Shown here in pieces: positions 14,159-21,579 of a stretch of 61,905 bases of DNA (position 1 is its first letter; every line of letters begins with the position of its first letter). The notes beneath the pieces were generated by a model. It saw only the letters and a list, made by a program, of their open reading frames with translations, did not search any database and was not told the origin of the DNA. Source of the stretch: a virus; the IMG/VR virus record IMGVR_UViG_3300009085_001018, positions 1 through 61,905 of that record, one strand, 5' to 3'. The position numbers and the translations under genes are program-made.

Positions 14159-14410
14159 ATGAGAGAAATAACAAAGCGCAGATTAAAGGTAGTCTTAACA
14201 TTTATTGGTTTAAAAATAGCAGAAATTATAGGATTCTGTCTTTTTGTAAAGCTCTTTTGGTGGATAGGCAGTTCAAAAGAAAGAGTTATATTTATGTTTC
14301 TTTCATTTTTAACTCTTTTGGTTTTATTATTTATTAGTTTAATACTTTATATGTGGGTATATTATAATTGGGAAAAAGCAAAACAACTAAATGGTACTAA
14401 CTATTTTTAA
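14159..14410 (+). CDS. Two-pass membrane protein
   Basis: 83 residues from the ATG at 14159, which has GAAAGGA upstream; an extended frame from 14105 overlaps the previous gene and lacks a site. Two hydrophobic segments at about residues 10-33 and 43-65 with a short loop and a positive N-terminus. Could be a small inner-membrane protein; role unknown. Confidence 0.6.
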   Translation: MREITKRRLKVVLTFIGLKIAEIIGFCLFVKLFWWIGSSKERVIFMFLSFLTLLVLLFISLILYMWVYYNWEKAKQLNGTNYF

Positions 14411-14432
14411 TTAACAAAAGGAGTAGCCTAAG

Positions 14433-14480
14433 ATGACCCAGTCCAGCTTAGATGATGTGATAAGAAAGGAGCTAAAATGA
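14433..14480 (+). CDS. 15-codon coupled leader frame
   Basis: MTQSSLDDVIRKELK, behind AAAGGAGTAGCC, ending in TGA that overlaps the ATG at 14477. The AAGGAGC inside it is the ribosome binding site for the next gene, so it may be a coupling leader rather than a functional peptide. Confidence 0.35.
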   Translation: MTQSSLDDVIRKELK

Positions 14481-14863
14481 AGCTATCTAATTTAGTGAAT
14501 ATGCCTGTTGGAAAATTTGAGTCTGAAACTCAGGCTTGCCCAACAAAACATTACAATCGAGGTTTTAATGATGCAGTATTAAAAGTCTCTAATCTCCCCG
14601 TCAACGAAACCAAACTCCGAAAGCAGGGGTGGTGTAAGGTGCCGAGCCAAGCTGATATAAAAAGGATGTTATTGAAGTGTAAGTTTCATCTGAGCGAAGT
14701 AATTCATGTACAAGCTATACTTACAGAACCGGATTGTGAAGAATTCCATGTACAAGCTATGTTAACAGAGCCAGATTGTGAAGCGATAGCAAGTTTCATC
14801 CACGCACTAATGGAGAGGGGGGAAGGAGATGAAAGAGTTAGAATATCAAAAAGAATATCTTAA
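14477..14863 (+). CDS. Hypothetical protein, paralogue family member 1
   Basis: 128 residues. The first 50 (MKLSNLVNMPVGKF... to NETKLR) are nearly identical to the damaged gene at 15552 and similar in plan to 15798. An internal 14-residue duplication (HVQA[IM]LTEPDCE, twice) lies near residues 77-103. Ends SFIHALMERGE, like the IHALLTKGE end of the 15798 protein. The start overlaps the leader frame in ATGA. Function unknown. Confidence 0.65.
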   Translation: MKLSNLVNMPVGKFESETQACPTKHYNRGFNDAVLKVSNLPVNETKLRKQGWCKVPSQADIKRMLLKCKFHLSEVIHVQAILTEPDCEEFHVQAMLTEPDCEAIASFIHALMERGEGDERVRISKRIS

Positions 14864-15068
14864 ACATCTTAAAGAATTATCCAACCAAGAGTTAGTGGAA
14901 GAAGTTATATGCTCTGCTCAGGGCGATGATTATGATGGGTGCTTCACTCAAAAAGGAGCATGGGAGTTTGGTGAAGTGAAAAAAGAATTAAGCCTAAGAT
15001 TGATAAGTTGTGGTTTCATAACGGATTCTTTATTTACAGAAAGGACACTCACCGATGAAGAAGTGTAA
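14829..15068 (+). CDS. Hypothetical small phage protein
   Basis: 79 residues. A helix (KHLKELSNQELVEEVI), then GDDYDGCFT, then another helix. The pattern resembles small acidic phage proteins without known function. Overlaps both neighbours: 14863 on the left, and the zinc protein start at 15055 on the right. Confidence 0.6.
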   Translation: MKELEYQKEYLKHLKELSNQELVEEVICSAQGDDYDGCFTQKGAWEFGEVKKELSLRLISCGFITDSLFTERTLTDEEV

Positions 15069-15192
15069 AAGGTGTGGTGACAAAGGATATTATTCAATTG
15101 AAGTTACGGAATGCCATTTTATTGAAGAAGAGTGCCGCCCTTGTCCAGAGTGTAACAAAAAGAATAAACAGAAGATATTCATTCCTAGTTAG
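15055..15192 (+). CDS. Zinc-ribbon mini-protein
   Basis: 45 residues: CKRC at 4-7 and CPEC at about 31-34, plus two more Cys, then a Lys-rich tail. Overlaps the end of the previous gene by 14 bases. Likely metal-binding, function unknown. Confidence 0.55.
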   Translation: MKKCKRCGDKGYYSIEVTECHFIEEECRPCPECNKKNKQKIFIPS

Positions 15193-15227
15193 ATTTAGTA
15201 AGAGAAATAATAAAAGCGAGGTGCTGA

Positions 15228-15449
15228 ATGACAAAGACGTTTAGGGATGAGGTGATTGAATCACTAAGTAAAGCAATATACGAAACTGAGTTTAAAGATT
15301 TGTGTGTTTCTTCTCAAAATGATGTTAAAGAAAACGCAGATAAAATCATCTCCCTTGCAGTCAAGCGGGTGGAGGGGATGAAAGGGAACGGCGAGTTTTA
15401 CGATGCGTTTGTAAAAGATGTAATCAAAGAGTTGAGGAGGACAGAATGA
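15228..15449 (+). CDS. Hypothetical helical protein
   Basis: 73 residues, helical and charged. Leader GCGAGGTGCTGA before the ATG is shared with 13483 and the leftward gene at 1077. Its stop overlaps the start of the small membrane gene at 15446. Confidence 0.6.
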   Translation: MTKTFRDEVIESLSKAIYETEFKDLCVSSQNDVKENADKIISLAVKRVEGMKGNGEFYDAFVKDVIKELRRTE

Positions 15450-15550
15450 ACATTTTACTGTTTATCTCATGTTTAAGAGATTTAAGTATCATAGTATTCT
15501 GTTTAGTCTATGTTCCAGAGTTGATTGAAGTGATGAGAAAGGAAGGATAA
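15446..15550 (+). CDS. 34-residue membrane peptide
   Basis: One hydrophobic segment (residues about 2-24) and a short charged tail. The start overlaps the previous stop, with GAGGAGG upstream, and the AAGGAAGG near its end serves the next gene. Role unknown. Confidence 0.5.
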   Translation: MNILLFISCLRDLSIIVFCLVYVPELIEVMRKEG

Positions 15551-15551
15551 A

Positions 15552-15801
15552 ATGAAACTATCTGATTTAGTGAATATGCCTGTTGGAAAATTTGAGTCTG
15601 AAACTCAGGCTTGCCCAACAAAACATTACAATCGAGGCTTTAATGATGCAATATTAAAAGTCTCTAATCTCCCCGTCAACGAAACCAAACTCCGAGCGTT
15701 AGGGTGGGGGGAAGGTGCCGAGCGAAGACATACTAAGAGATAAACTGTGTTCGGCTTGTAATGCTTGTGCTCATCCTGTTAAGAAAGGAATAATAAAATG
15801 A
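15552..15801 (+). pseudogene. Frameshifted paralogue of the 14477/15798 family
   Basis: The frame from ATG 15552 matches 14477 for about 50 residues and then shifts in a G6 run at 15706-15711, stopping at 15743. Removing one G restores GWGKVPSEDI and a frame that runs on to TGA at 15799-15801. That stop overlaps the ATG of 15798 exactly as other pairs do here. The restored tail has CSAC and CAHP, like the CDLC...HHP of 15798. It could be a decayed copy, a sequencing error in the G run, or phase variation. Confidence 0.65.
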
Positions 15802-16211
15802 AACTATCTGAGATTGTGGATGTGCCTGAAGCAAGAAAAGTTGAACGAGGTCAGTATTGTGAATATGATAAAGGGTATAATCATGCACTTGGAGATTGCA
15901 AGTTAGAAGAAGTCAACGAAACCAAGCTCAGAGCGTTAGGGTGGGGAAAGGTGCCGACAATCGAAGACTGTGATTTATGTAAAAAAAACTATCATCATCC
16001 GTCAGAACATTACGATAGAGTCCCTTTAGAAAAACTCAAAATCGGAGATGTGATTTTTGTAAGAGCAATAATAACAGCTGTCGATATCCAGGATTATTAC
16101 ACAACGGTGAGAATAAAAGAATATTGCGGCTATAGATGTAAATATACGGCAGATGTAAACAGTGTAGATGTGTTTCCAGCAATCCACGCACTATTAACAA
16201 AGGGGGAGTAG
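15798..16211 (+). CDS. Hypothetical protein, paralogue family member 3
   Basis: 137 residues. The N-terminal 50 follow the MKLS-[LI]V plan of 14477. The C-terminal part has a beta-rich region (GDVIFVRAIITAVD, TTVRIKEY) with scattered Cys (CDLC, CGYRC), and ends IHALLTKGE. AAGGAATAA precedes the ATG. Function unknown. Confidence 0.65.
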   Translation: MKLSEIVDVPEARKVERGQYCEYDKGYNHALGDCKLEEVNETKLRALGWGKVPTIEDCDLCKKNYHHPSEHYDRVPLEKLKIGDVIFVRAIITAVDIQDYYTTVRIKEYCGYRCKYTADVNSVDVFPAIHALLTKGE

Positions 16212-16212
16212 A

Positions 16213-16482
16213 ATGTTTGACACAACTTTAGTAGAAACTAATATTAATGAAAAAGTAAAATATATGTATCTTGTAAAAGATAGAGTGATTAATTCTAATT
16301 ATGTGATAACAATAAAAAAATGGGATCATACTAATATTGGGGGTAATGCAAAATCAAGTGATTGGGGGTTAGTTTTTATTATGCGTGATGAAGATGATAT
16401 ATTTGTTCATGAGATAAAATTAGAAGATATTAAAGTTTTAAATTTGTCAACAGGAACATGTTCAAATTTAGTCGCAACTTAA
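16213..16482 (+). CDS. Hypothetical beta-rich protein
   Basis: 89 residues, alternating pattern, Trp-containing (ITIKKWDHTNIGG, DWGLVFIMRD). It begins two bases after the previous stop, behind GGGGGAG. Unrecognised. Confidence 0.6.
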   Translation: MFDTTLVETNINEKVKYMYLVKDRVINSNYVITIKKWDHTNIGGNAKSSDWGLVFIMRDEDDIFVHEIKLEDIKVLNLSTGTCSNLVAT

Positions 16483-16544
16483 CTATCCATTAGTTAATAG
16501 AAAATTGTGCAGCTAAGGTACTTTAATGGGAAGGGATGGAGTAA

Positions 16545-16787
16545 ATGAAAATTTCAAAATGTTGTAAATCAACTATAGTAAATATAGGTTATTTTAGGGA
16601 TAAATGGCAATGCGCTAAATGTGAAAAGATTAACCCAGAGACTATAGAAACTTCTGATTGGGAAATGATTGCTGAAAATACATTTAGATTAAAGGTAGAA
16701 GGCGGATATTTGTATGATAAAATTGGATCTAGGACTGATTCTGGTGATAGAGATGTTACACATAATATAGTTTTTGTAAGAGAATAG
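16545..16787 (+). CDS. Zinc-ribbon-like protein
   Basis: 80 residues with CC at 5-6 and CAKC at about 25-28, a compact zinc knuckle pair, then a beta-like tail (NTFRLKVEGGYLY). Behind GGGAAGGGATGGAG. Function unknown. Confidence 0.6.
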   Translation: MKISKCCKSTIVNIGYFRDKWQCAKCEKINPETIETSDWEMIAENTFRLKVEGGYLYDKIGSRTDSGDRDVTHNIVFVRE

Positions 16788-16822
16788 AATTGGTAAGGAG
16801 AGATGATTTTCAATGCGGAACA

Positions 16823-16852
16823 AATTATGATATAATAAATTATGATATAATA
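16823..16852 (+). repeat. 15-bp tandem duplication
   Basis: AATTATGATATAATA occurs twice in a row. Each copy contains TATAAT, but no -35 was found, so a promoter is uncertain. Confidence 0.85.
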
Positions 16853-16938
16853 AATTATATTTAAAACTGAAATAAGTAATAAATAAGTAATAAATATTTA
16901 ACAATTAGAATTGAAATAAAATATAAGAGAGAGCATTA

Positions 16939-17094
16939 ATGTTAAATGTGAAACATGTTATTGGAACAGTATTATATATGGTTGGAGTAGGATTTATGAT
17001 TGGTTGGTTAATGTGTTATCAATTTTCTTTTATTAACCCATTAATTATTTTTATTCCTATTATGATAATAGGTTTTATGTTAAATATAGATTAG
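16939..17094 (+). CDS. Small two-pass membrane protein
   Basis: 51 residues with two hydrophobic segments (about 7-24 and 28-48). GAGAGAG precedes the ATG. Unrecognised and too short for most gene callers. Confidence 0.5.
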   Translation: MLNVKHVIGTVLYMVGVGFMIGWLMCYQFSFINPLIIFIPIMIIGFMLNID

Positions 17095-17105
17095 GGGGAG
17101 TATTG

Positions 17106-17366
17106 ATGAATTTATTAGATAAATTAAAAGTGTGTTTTCATGTTTTTATAGGAAGTCAAGTACTATATAATATTTCCATTTATGGTAAGGTGAGAATTAA
17201 GTTTAAAAAAGGTATAAGAGTGTGTGCACAGAATCTTATTTTTTATTCAGATATTGTTACTGATAAAGTAATAATTTTACCGGATGATATACCTAAAAAC
17301 CTTATACGGGATGAAAATTATTTTGATTCAACAGAAATATTACGAAATAAGAAAGGGAGAAGATGA
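17106..17366 (+). CDS. Hypothetical protein
   Basis: About 86 residues from the ATG at 17106 behind GGGGGAG; the TTG at 17103 is less likely. An N-terminal hydrophobic stretch (VCFHVFIGSQVLYNISI) is followed by a basic/beta part. The layout resembles the 21352 protein (similar length, same kind of N-terminus), a possible distant paralogue. Stop overlaps the next start. Confidence 0.55.
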   Translation: MNLLDKLKVCFHVFIGSQVLYNISIYGKVRIKFKKGIRVCAQNLIFYSDIVTDKVIILPDDIPKNLIRDENYFDSTEILRNKKGRR

Positions 17367-17671
17367 AACTGGAAGAGGCAATAGAAATTTTATATCAGTA
17401 TGGATGTATTAAAGCCATAGATTGTGGGACTCATGAACAAGCATTGATTAAAGCATTTAATGTATTTTTGAAATTAGGGTTCGCAGTAATAGATGGTAAA
17501 TTAATTAAACGGGATTGTATTTTGAGTAAAGATGAAATTCGAAAAGAATTTGATAAATTTATAGAAGTTGGTGAAAATAAATTAAAAATGATGTATGATT
17601 CTAAAATGTCTAATAAAATTACTGAGGCTATTTTAAATGCACAAAAAAATAAATTATCAAAAATTAAGTGA
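17363..17671 (+). CDS. Hypothetical helical protein
   Basis: 102 residues, helical, Lys-rich C-terminus. Starts in ATGA with the previous gene and overlaps the small membrane gene at 17637. Unrecognised. Confidence 0.6.
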   Translation: MKLEEAIEILYQYGCIKAIDCGTHEQALIKAFNVFLKLGFAVIDGKLIKRDCILSKDEIRKEFDKFIEVGENKLKMMYDSKMSNKITEAILNAQKNKLSKIK

Positions 17672-17792
17672 AAATATAACTATATTTTTTTCTTCCATTC
17701 TTGTTTGTGTTATAATATTATTTAGTGTATTGATAGCATTATTGGTTAAAATATGTGATAGAGTAGGAAAGGATAAAAATGAGAGAACATAG
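17637..17792 (+). CDS. Small single-pass membrane protein
   Basis: 51 residues with a strong hydrophobic segment (about 15-38) and charged ends. Overlaps both neighbours, with GAGG nine bases upstream. The frame covers an otherwise empty 107-base gap, which supports it. Confidence 0.45.
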   Translation: MHKKINYQKLSENITIFFSSILVCVIILFSVLIALLVKICDRVGKDKNERT

Positions 17793-18336
17793 GACGGATG
17801 TAAATTTTGATCAATACATAATTATAGAAACTCGGTATCAGGATGTATTGATTACTGAGTTTAAAAAACCTGACACAAGATGTGGTTCTATAATATTTAT
17901 TAATGCAAAAGGGGTATTAGCTGTTACTGGTGATTATGGTAATTGGATATTTTGTAGAGAATTTCACCCTTCTCCTGATGGATTTGTTAGTGATTCATAT
18001 TGGTGTGAAAAACTTTCAATAGCATCAACACAAAAGTTTAGTGATTATGACCCTAAAGCTACAAGATTAGAAATTGAAAACAGACTAAGGCACGATAATA
18101 TTGATGAGGACGAATTAGAGACTGATGAAAGAGAATATTTGGAAAATTTATTAGAATACGTTGATGAATGTGAAGAGAGATATATAGTTTATGCTTATGA
18201 TCATTTACCACAAGGGAGAGATTATGAATATATCCCGATAATAAAGAAATTAAATCCTTGGTTAGAAGTAATTTTTGGTGCTTTTGATGAGATTTGCAGA
18301 AGAAAACAATGTGAGTTACAACAAGAATTAGGTTAA
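17779..18336 (+). CDS. Acidic hypothetical protein
   Basis: 185 residues. The N-terminal half is beta-rich with NWIFCREFHPSPDGFV near residue 56. The C-terminal half is very acidic and helical (IDEDELETDEREYLENLLE). Similar proteins occur in phage accessory regions without known function. Behind AGGAAAGGA. Confidence 0.6.
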   Translation: MREHRTDVNFDQYIIIETRYQDVLITEFKKPDTRCGSIIFINAKGVLAVTGDYGNWIFCREFHPSPDGFVSDSYWCEKLSIASTQKFSDYDPKATRLEIENRLRHDNIDEDELETDEREYLENLLEYVDECEERYIVYAYDHLPQGRDYEYIPIIKKLNPWLEVIFGAFDEICRRKQCELQQELG

Positions 18337-18341
18337 AATAG

Positions 18342-18445
18342 TGCGCCATGGTTAGCAACCTGATTTGTTCTTATAGATAGAAATATAAGATGGCAGAGTC
18401 CGTGTGGTTCGATACCTCGGCAAATTGCATGCTCGTGCTGGCGCA
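18342..18445 (+). ncRNA. Nested tRNA-like structured RNA
   Basis: TGCGCCA (18342-18348) pairs with TGGCGCA (18439-18445). Next come a GGTT/AACC hairpin (18350-18360) and a second 7-bp helix GATTTGT/GCAAATT (18362-18368, 18420-18426). Within the inner helix: linker TC, hairpin TCTTATA/TATAAGA (18369-18390), and a T-arm-like TGTGG TTCGATA CCTCG (18403-18419) immediately before the 3' strand. The inner part thus has tRNA order, with at most a 2-bp arm where the anticodon should be. It lies between two genes and leads into AAAGGAG of the next. Confidence 0.5.
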
Positions 18446-18464
18446 TTATTGATAAAGGAGAAAA

Positions 18465-18779
18465 ATGAAAAAACTAAAACAAGCGATAGAAAAAGAATTG
18501 AAAGAATTAGTTAAGACGAGACAAAGTATTAAGGAATTTTCTATGCTCGGTAATAATAATTGGGAATCTTTAGATCGTGAAATAATTTTATTTAATAATA
18601 TATTAAAATCTAAGAATATAATAGAGGCATTAGATGACGCAATATATGATACAGAAGATCAAATTGAAGAAATTGAGAATAATTATGGTGAAGATGATTT
18701 AGATAATATGCTCACAGAAAAAGAACCTTATGAGAATTTGTTGGAGACATTAAAAGATTTAAAACAAGGGGTGATATAA
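18465..18779 (+). CDS. Coiled-coil protein
   Basis: 104 residues, almost wholly helical and charged, with heptad-like Leu/Ile. Strongly acidic C-terminal half. Stop overlaps the next ATG at 18779. Unrecognised. Confidence 0.6.
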   Translation: MKKLKQAIEKELKELVKTRQSIKEFSMLGNNNWESLDREIILFNNILKSKNIIEALDDAIYDTEDQIEEIENNYGEDDLDNMLTEKEPYENLLETLKDLKQGVI

Positions 18780-19054
18780 TGTTTTTTAAACAAAAGCCAA
18801 GGGAAGTTTCAGCATTAACATTTGATTGTACATATCAAGCACGTTGCCCAATATGTATGGAAGAAATTAATGAAACAGAGCATTTGTATGAAAGTAATTT
18901 CCCACCATTAGAAAATAGAAAATTATTAGAATGTGGTAGATGTCATTTAGCTGTTTGGGGAACACAAATTAATATCAAAAAGACATTTATAAAGTATGTT
19001 GAAGATAATAAAGACCCTTTTGGGTTAAGAGAAATAGAAAGGAGAGAAATATAA
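18779..19054 (+). CDS. Zinc-binding protein
   Basis: 91 residues with CPIC at about 22-25 and CGRC at about 51-54, spaced like a zinc ribbon or half a RING-like finger. The following gene begins at the next base. Function unknown. Confidence 0.6.
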   Translation: MFFKQKPREVSALTFDCTYQARCPICMEEINETEHLYESNFPPLENRKLLECGRCHLAVWGTQINIKKTFIKYVEDNKDPFGLREIERREI

Positions 19055-19717
19055 ATGAATAATCCAGATGAAACATGTACATCATTAGAAGATGGTGTCT
19101 GCTACTATTGTGGAAAAAACACGAATAGCATTGCTGGCAATCCTAGTGAATGGCCATTAATGTTTTGTCATGTTGATCAACCAGGTGTTGCTCAGTATCA
19201 CCATATTAGTTGTGTTACTAAAAGGTTGGATTTATTACTTCATTTACAAAAACAATTACCAAGAGAATTTGTGGTTAAGACAGATAATTTGTTAGATGCA
19301 GATATTGATACTGCGATAATAGATTATTTACAAAAAGTTATCGAAGAGTTAAAAGCTGCTGATCGATTAAAAAATATACATAAAATGCAAGCAGAATTAT
19401 TATATCATGATGTAGCTTTTTGGGGGTCTAACTTTAAAAATAATAATATTAATGAAGAATTTATCGGGATTCAATTTTGTGTTGTATGCAATGATGTTTT
19501 TGCTTGGGCAACTGCAGATTGTGAATTAGTTGAAGACAAAGAGCTACCTTTAGTGTATAATATCTTTAATCAATATGGTAGAATTGGTATTGAGGCATGG
19601 TGTTCTTTAAAAAGAGATAAATTAGAGCCTCAACAACCGTATTTAGAAGAACACCTTAATTTCCATCAAATACGCGATCAAGTTGAAGCTATGATGAAGG
19701 TAAAATGGACACTTTAA
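19055..19717 (+). CDS. Protein with N-terminal Cys/His finger
   Basis: 220 residues. The N-terminal 60 have CYYCG, CHVD, HH and C in a Cys/His arrangement suggestive of a zinc finger. The middle (about 75-115) is helical. The C-terminal half has a second pair (CVVC) and a beta-like segment, ending in a helix. It follows the 18779 zinc protein directly; the two may act together. No family recognised. Confidence 0.6.
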   Translation: MNNPDETCTSLEDGVCYYCGKNTNSIAGNPSEWPLMFCHVDQPGVAQYHHISCVTKRLDLLLHLQKQLPREFVVKTDNLLDADIDTAIIDYLQKVIEELKAADRLKNIHKMQAELLYHDVAFWGSNFKNNNINEEFIGIQFCVVCNDVFAWATADCELVEDKELPLVYNIFNQYGRIGIEAWCSLKRDKLEPQQPYLEEHLNFHQIRDQVEAMMKVKWTL

Positions 19718-19720
19718 TTA

Positions 19721-19894
19721 ATGTATGACGAACGTTATAATGTTTTTGATTGCCCTGAATGTGGTGGTGATTTTACGATTGTATTAAAAGTTTATTATCA
19801 AGATTATCGATATTATAAGAAAATACATTGTTATGTATGTAATAAAATTTTTGATTTACCTTTTACAGCTAAAGATAGAGAGATATTGGGATAA
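19721..19894 (+). CDS. Zinc-ribbon mini-protein
   Basis: 57 residues: CPECGGDF at 11-18 and CYVC at 37-40, with a beta hairpin between; a clear small zinc ribbon. It starts a few bases after the previous stop. Confidence 0.6.
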   Translation: MYDERYNVFDCPECGGDFTIVLKVYYQDYRYYKKIHCYVCNKIFDLPFTAKDREILG

Positions 19895-19952
19895 AATATT
19901 TATAAAATAATTAATATACTAAAATTATTTAGTATATAAACAAGGGGGTAGT

Positions 19953-20099
19953 ATGAAGAAAACATGTGGTACATGTGGTAGCAGAGTTCAATATGAAAAC
20001 GATCCAGAACATTATATTTGTAATGCAGCTCCTGTTATAAAACGTGTTAGTGCAACTCATAAAGTTTGTTCGAAATATAAGAATTTTATGAAAGATTAA
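19953..20099 (+). CDS. Cys-rich mini-protein
   Basis: 48 residues: CGTC at 5-8, single Cys at 23 and 39. Behind AAGGGGGTAGT, a strong site. Stop is three bases before the glycosylase start. Likely metal-binding. Confidence 0.55.
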   Translation: MKKTCGTCGSRVQYENDPEHYICNAAPVIKRVSATHKVCSKYKNFMKD

Positions 20100-20101
20100 T
20101 A

Positions 20102-20779
20102 ATGCTTTTAGTAATTACAGATAAAGAGAAGCAAGGGTTAAAAGAAACTTTTAAACATTTTGGTCGTAAAAAAAATGTGGAAGAGGTTTTTTATGACCTT
20201 TGCTTCTGTATCTGCGCTCCACAAACAAAATTTATTAATAATCGCAAAGTAATTGATATTTTAATTGATAAGGAATTTTATTATATAGATATAGCCAAAT
20301 CTGAATTGGAAGAAATTTGTAAACCTGTTAGGTTTTATAGAAATAAAGCTAAATATTTATTAGAAGGTAAAAGTAAGTTTCAAGACATACTTTATCAAAT
20401 TTATAAATGGGAAGATTATGAAGAATTGTTATCTTCTCAAAAATTACGTGAATGGTTAGTAAAAAATGTTAAAGGCTTAGGTATGAAGACAGCATCGCAT
20501 TTTATGCGTAATTTAGGTGATAAAGATCTTGCCATAATTGATACTCACATTATTAAATTCTTAAATACATTAACTCCAAATGATGGAAAACAGTTTTTTG
20601 AGACACAAGGCGGTGATTGGGTAATAACTTTCGGTACTCCAAGAACAAATAAACATTATTTAGAAATGGAAATGATATTTCAAGATATTGCAAAACAGAA
20701 TAAATTGTCTTCTGCGGAGTTAGACGCGTTAATTTGGCAAAGATATAGTAAAACTCCATGGGAAAATTTTAAATATTAA
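20102..20779 (+). CDS. N-glycosylase/DNA lyase, Ogg2 (MjaOgg) type
   Basis: 225 residues, the usual length of the archaeal-type Ogg2 family. NVKGLGMKTASHFMRNLG near residues 122-139 is the helix-hairpin-helix with the catalytic Lys, and LAIIDTHIIKFL near 143-154 carries the catalytic Asp. The enzyme removes 8-oxoguanine from DNA and nicks the abasic site. The N-terminal helical domain (FYDLCFCICAPQT) also fits. It starts just after a Cys-rich mini-protein. Ogg2 is mostly known from archaea and some thermophilic bacteria, so its presence in a phage is notable. Confidence 0.85.
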   Translation: MLLVITDKEKQGLKETFKHFGRKKNVEEVFYDLCFCICAPQTKFINNRKVIDILIDKEFYYIDIAKSELEEICKPVRFYRNKAKYLLEGKSKFQDILYQIYKWEDYEELLSSQKLREWLVKNVKGLGMKTASHFMRNLGDKDLAIIDTHIIKFLNTLTPNDGKQFFETQGGDWVITFGTPRTNKHYLEMEMIFQDIAKQNKLSSAELDALIWQRYSKTPWENFKY

Positions 20780-20807
20780 TAAAAATATAATAAAATTATG
20801 GAGAAAT

Positions 20808-21290
20808 ATGAAAAAAATGATTTTACCACAAAAAAGAGATAAAAATGAATTGAAAAATGCATCAATTTTAGCAAAAGTGATAAAAATAGCTGAAAAAAAT
20901 GGTTTTAAAGAACATTTATCTTTTTTACCTTTATTTTTATCTTATAAAAATGGTAAAAATAATAGAAAATTCAATAAAAAACAATTTTTAGCACTTATAG
21001 AACGTATATGGGAAAGGAATAAAGAAAAGATCATATTTTCGCATGCATTTGCACTTGCTTTTTGGGGTTCAAAACGTCGTTTTAAAAATGGTACAACATA
21101 TGAACAATATGAAAAACGTTGTTTACAAGCAGGGATGACAAAAAAAGAAGCTTTAGCTAATTTAGAGAGTTATGAACGTGCTTGTTTTACTATATTGGAA
21201 TATAAATATCGATTGCAAGAAATGGTGATTAGTAGTGATCCGATAATGTATTTAGAGCATTGTTTGACTAATAAAGATTATAAGCATTAA
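20808..21290 (+). CDS. Hypothetical protein
   Basis: 160 residues, helical and Lys-rich, with SHAFALAFWGSKRRFKNG near residue 82 and YEQYEKRCLQAGMTKKEAL. No family recognised. AT-rich even by local standards. Confidence 0.6.
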   Translation: MKKMILPQKRDKNELKNASILAKVIKIAEKNGFKEHLSFLPLFLSYKNGKNNRKFNKKQFLALIERIWERNKEKIIFSHAFALAFWGSKRRFKNGTTYEQYEKRCLQAGMTKKEALANLESYERACFTILEYKYRLQEMVISSDPIMYLEHCLTNKDYKH

Positions 21291-21351
21291 AATAATAAGT
21301 ATGAACTTTTTTATATAATATTGTGTAATTTTAGTATAAAAAGGAGATAGC

Positions 21352-21579
21352 ATGATTTTTTATACACTTAAATTGAGATTTTTAGCTTGCTGGAACATTC
21401 TTAGAGGTCGTGGTACTATTTGTGGAGTTCATTTTTATCCAGGTACAGTTATTATTTTGAATGAAAAAGATAAGGATGCTATAAAAGTTTCGAACTGTAC
21501 TTTTCATTTTGATGTAGATAAATCAATTCAGTTAATAACATGTGTTAATTTAGCAGGAGATGTGAAGAATGACGACTAA
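21352..21579 (+). CDS. Hypothetical protein
   Basis: 75 residues, hydrophobic/basic N-terminus (LKLRFLACWNILRG) then a beta pattern. AAGGAGAT precedes the ATG. Similar in plan to the 17106 protein. Overlaps the next gene. Confidence 0.55.
   Translation: MIFYTLKLRFLACWNILRGRGTICGVHFYPGTVIILNEKDKDAIKVSNCTFHFDVDKSIQLITCVNLAGDVKNDD

Noticed and set aside
16823-16852. Promoter from the TATAAT in the 15-bp duplication
   Set aside because: No acceptable -35 at 16-18 bases from either copy.
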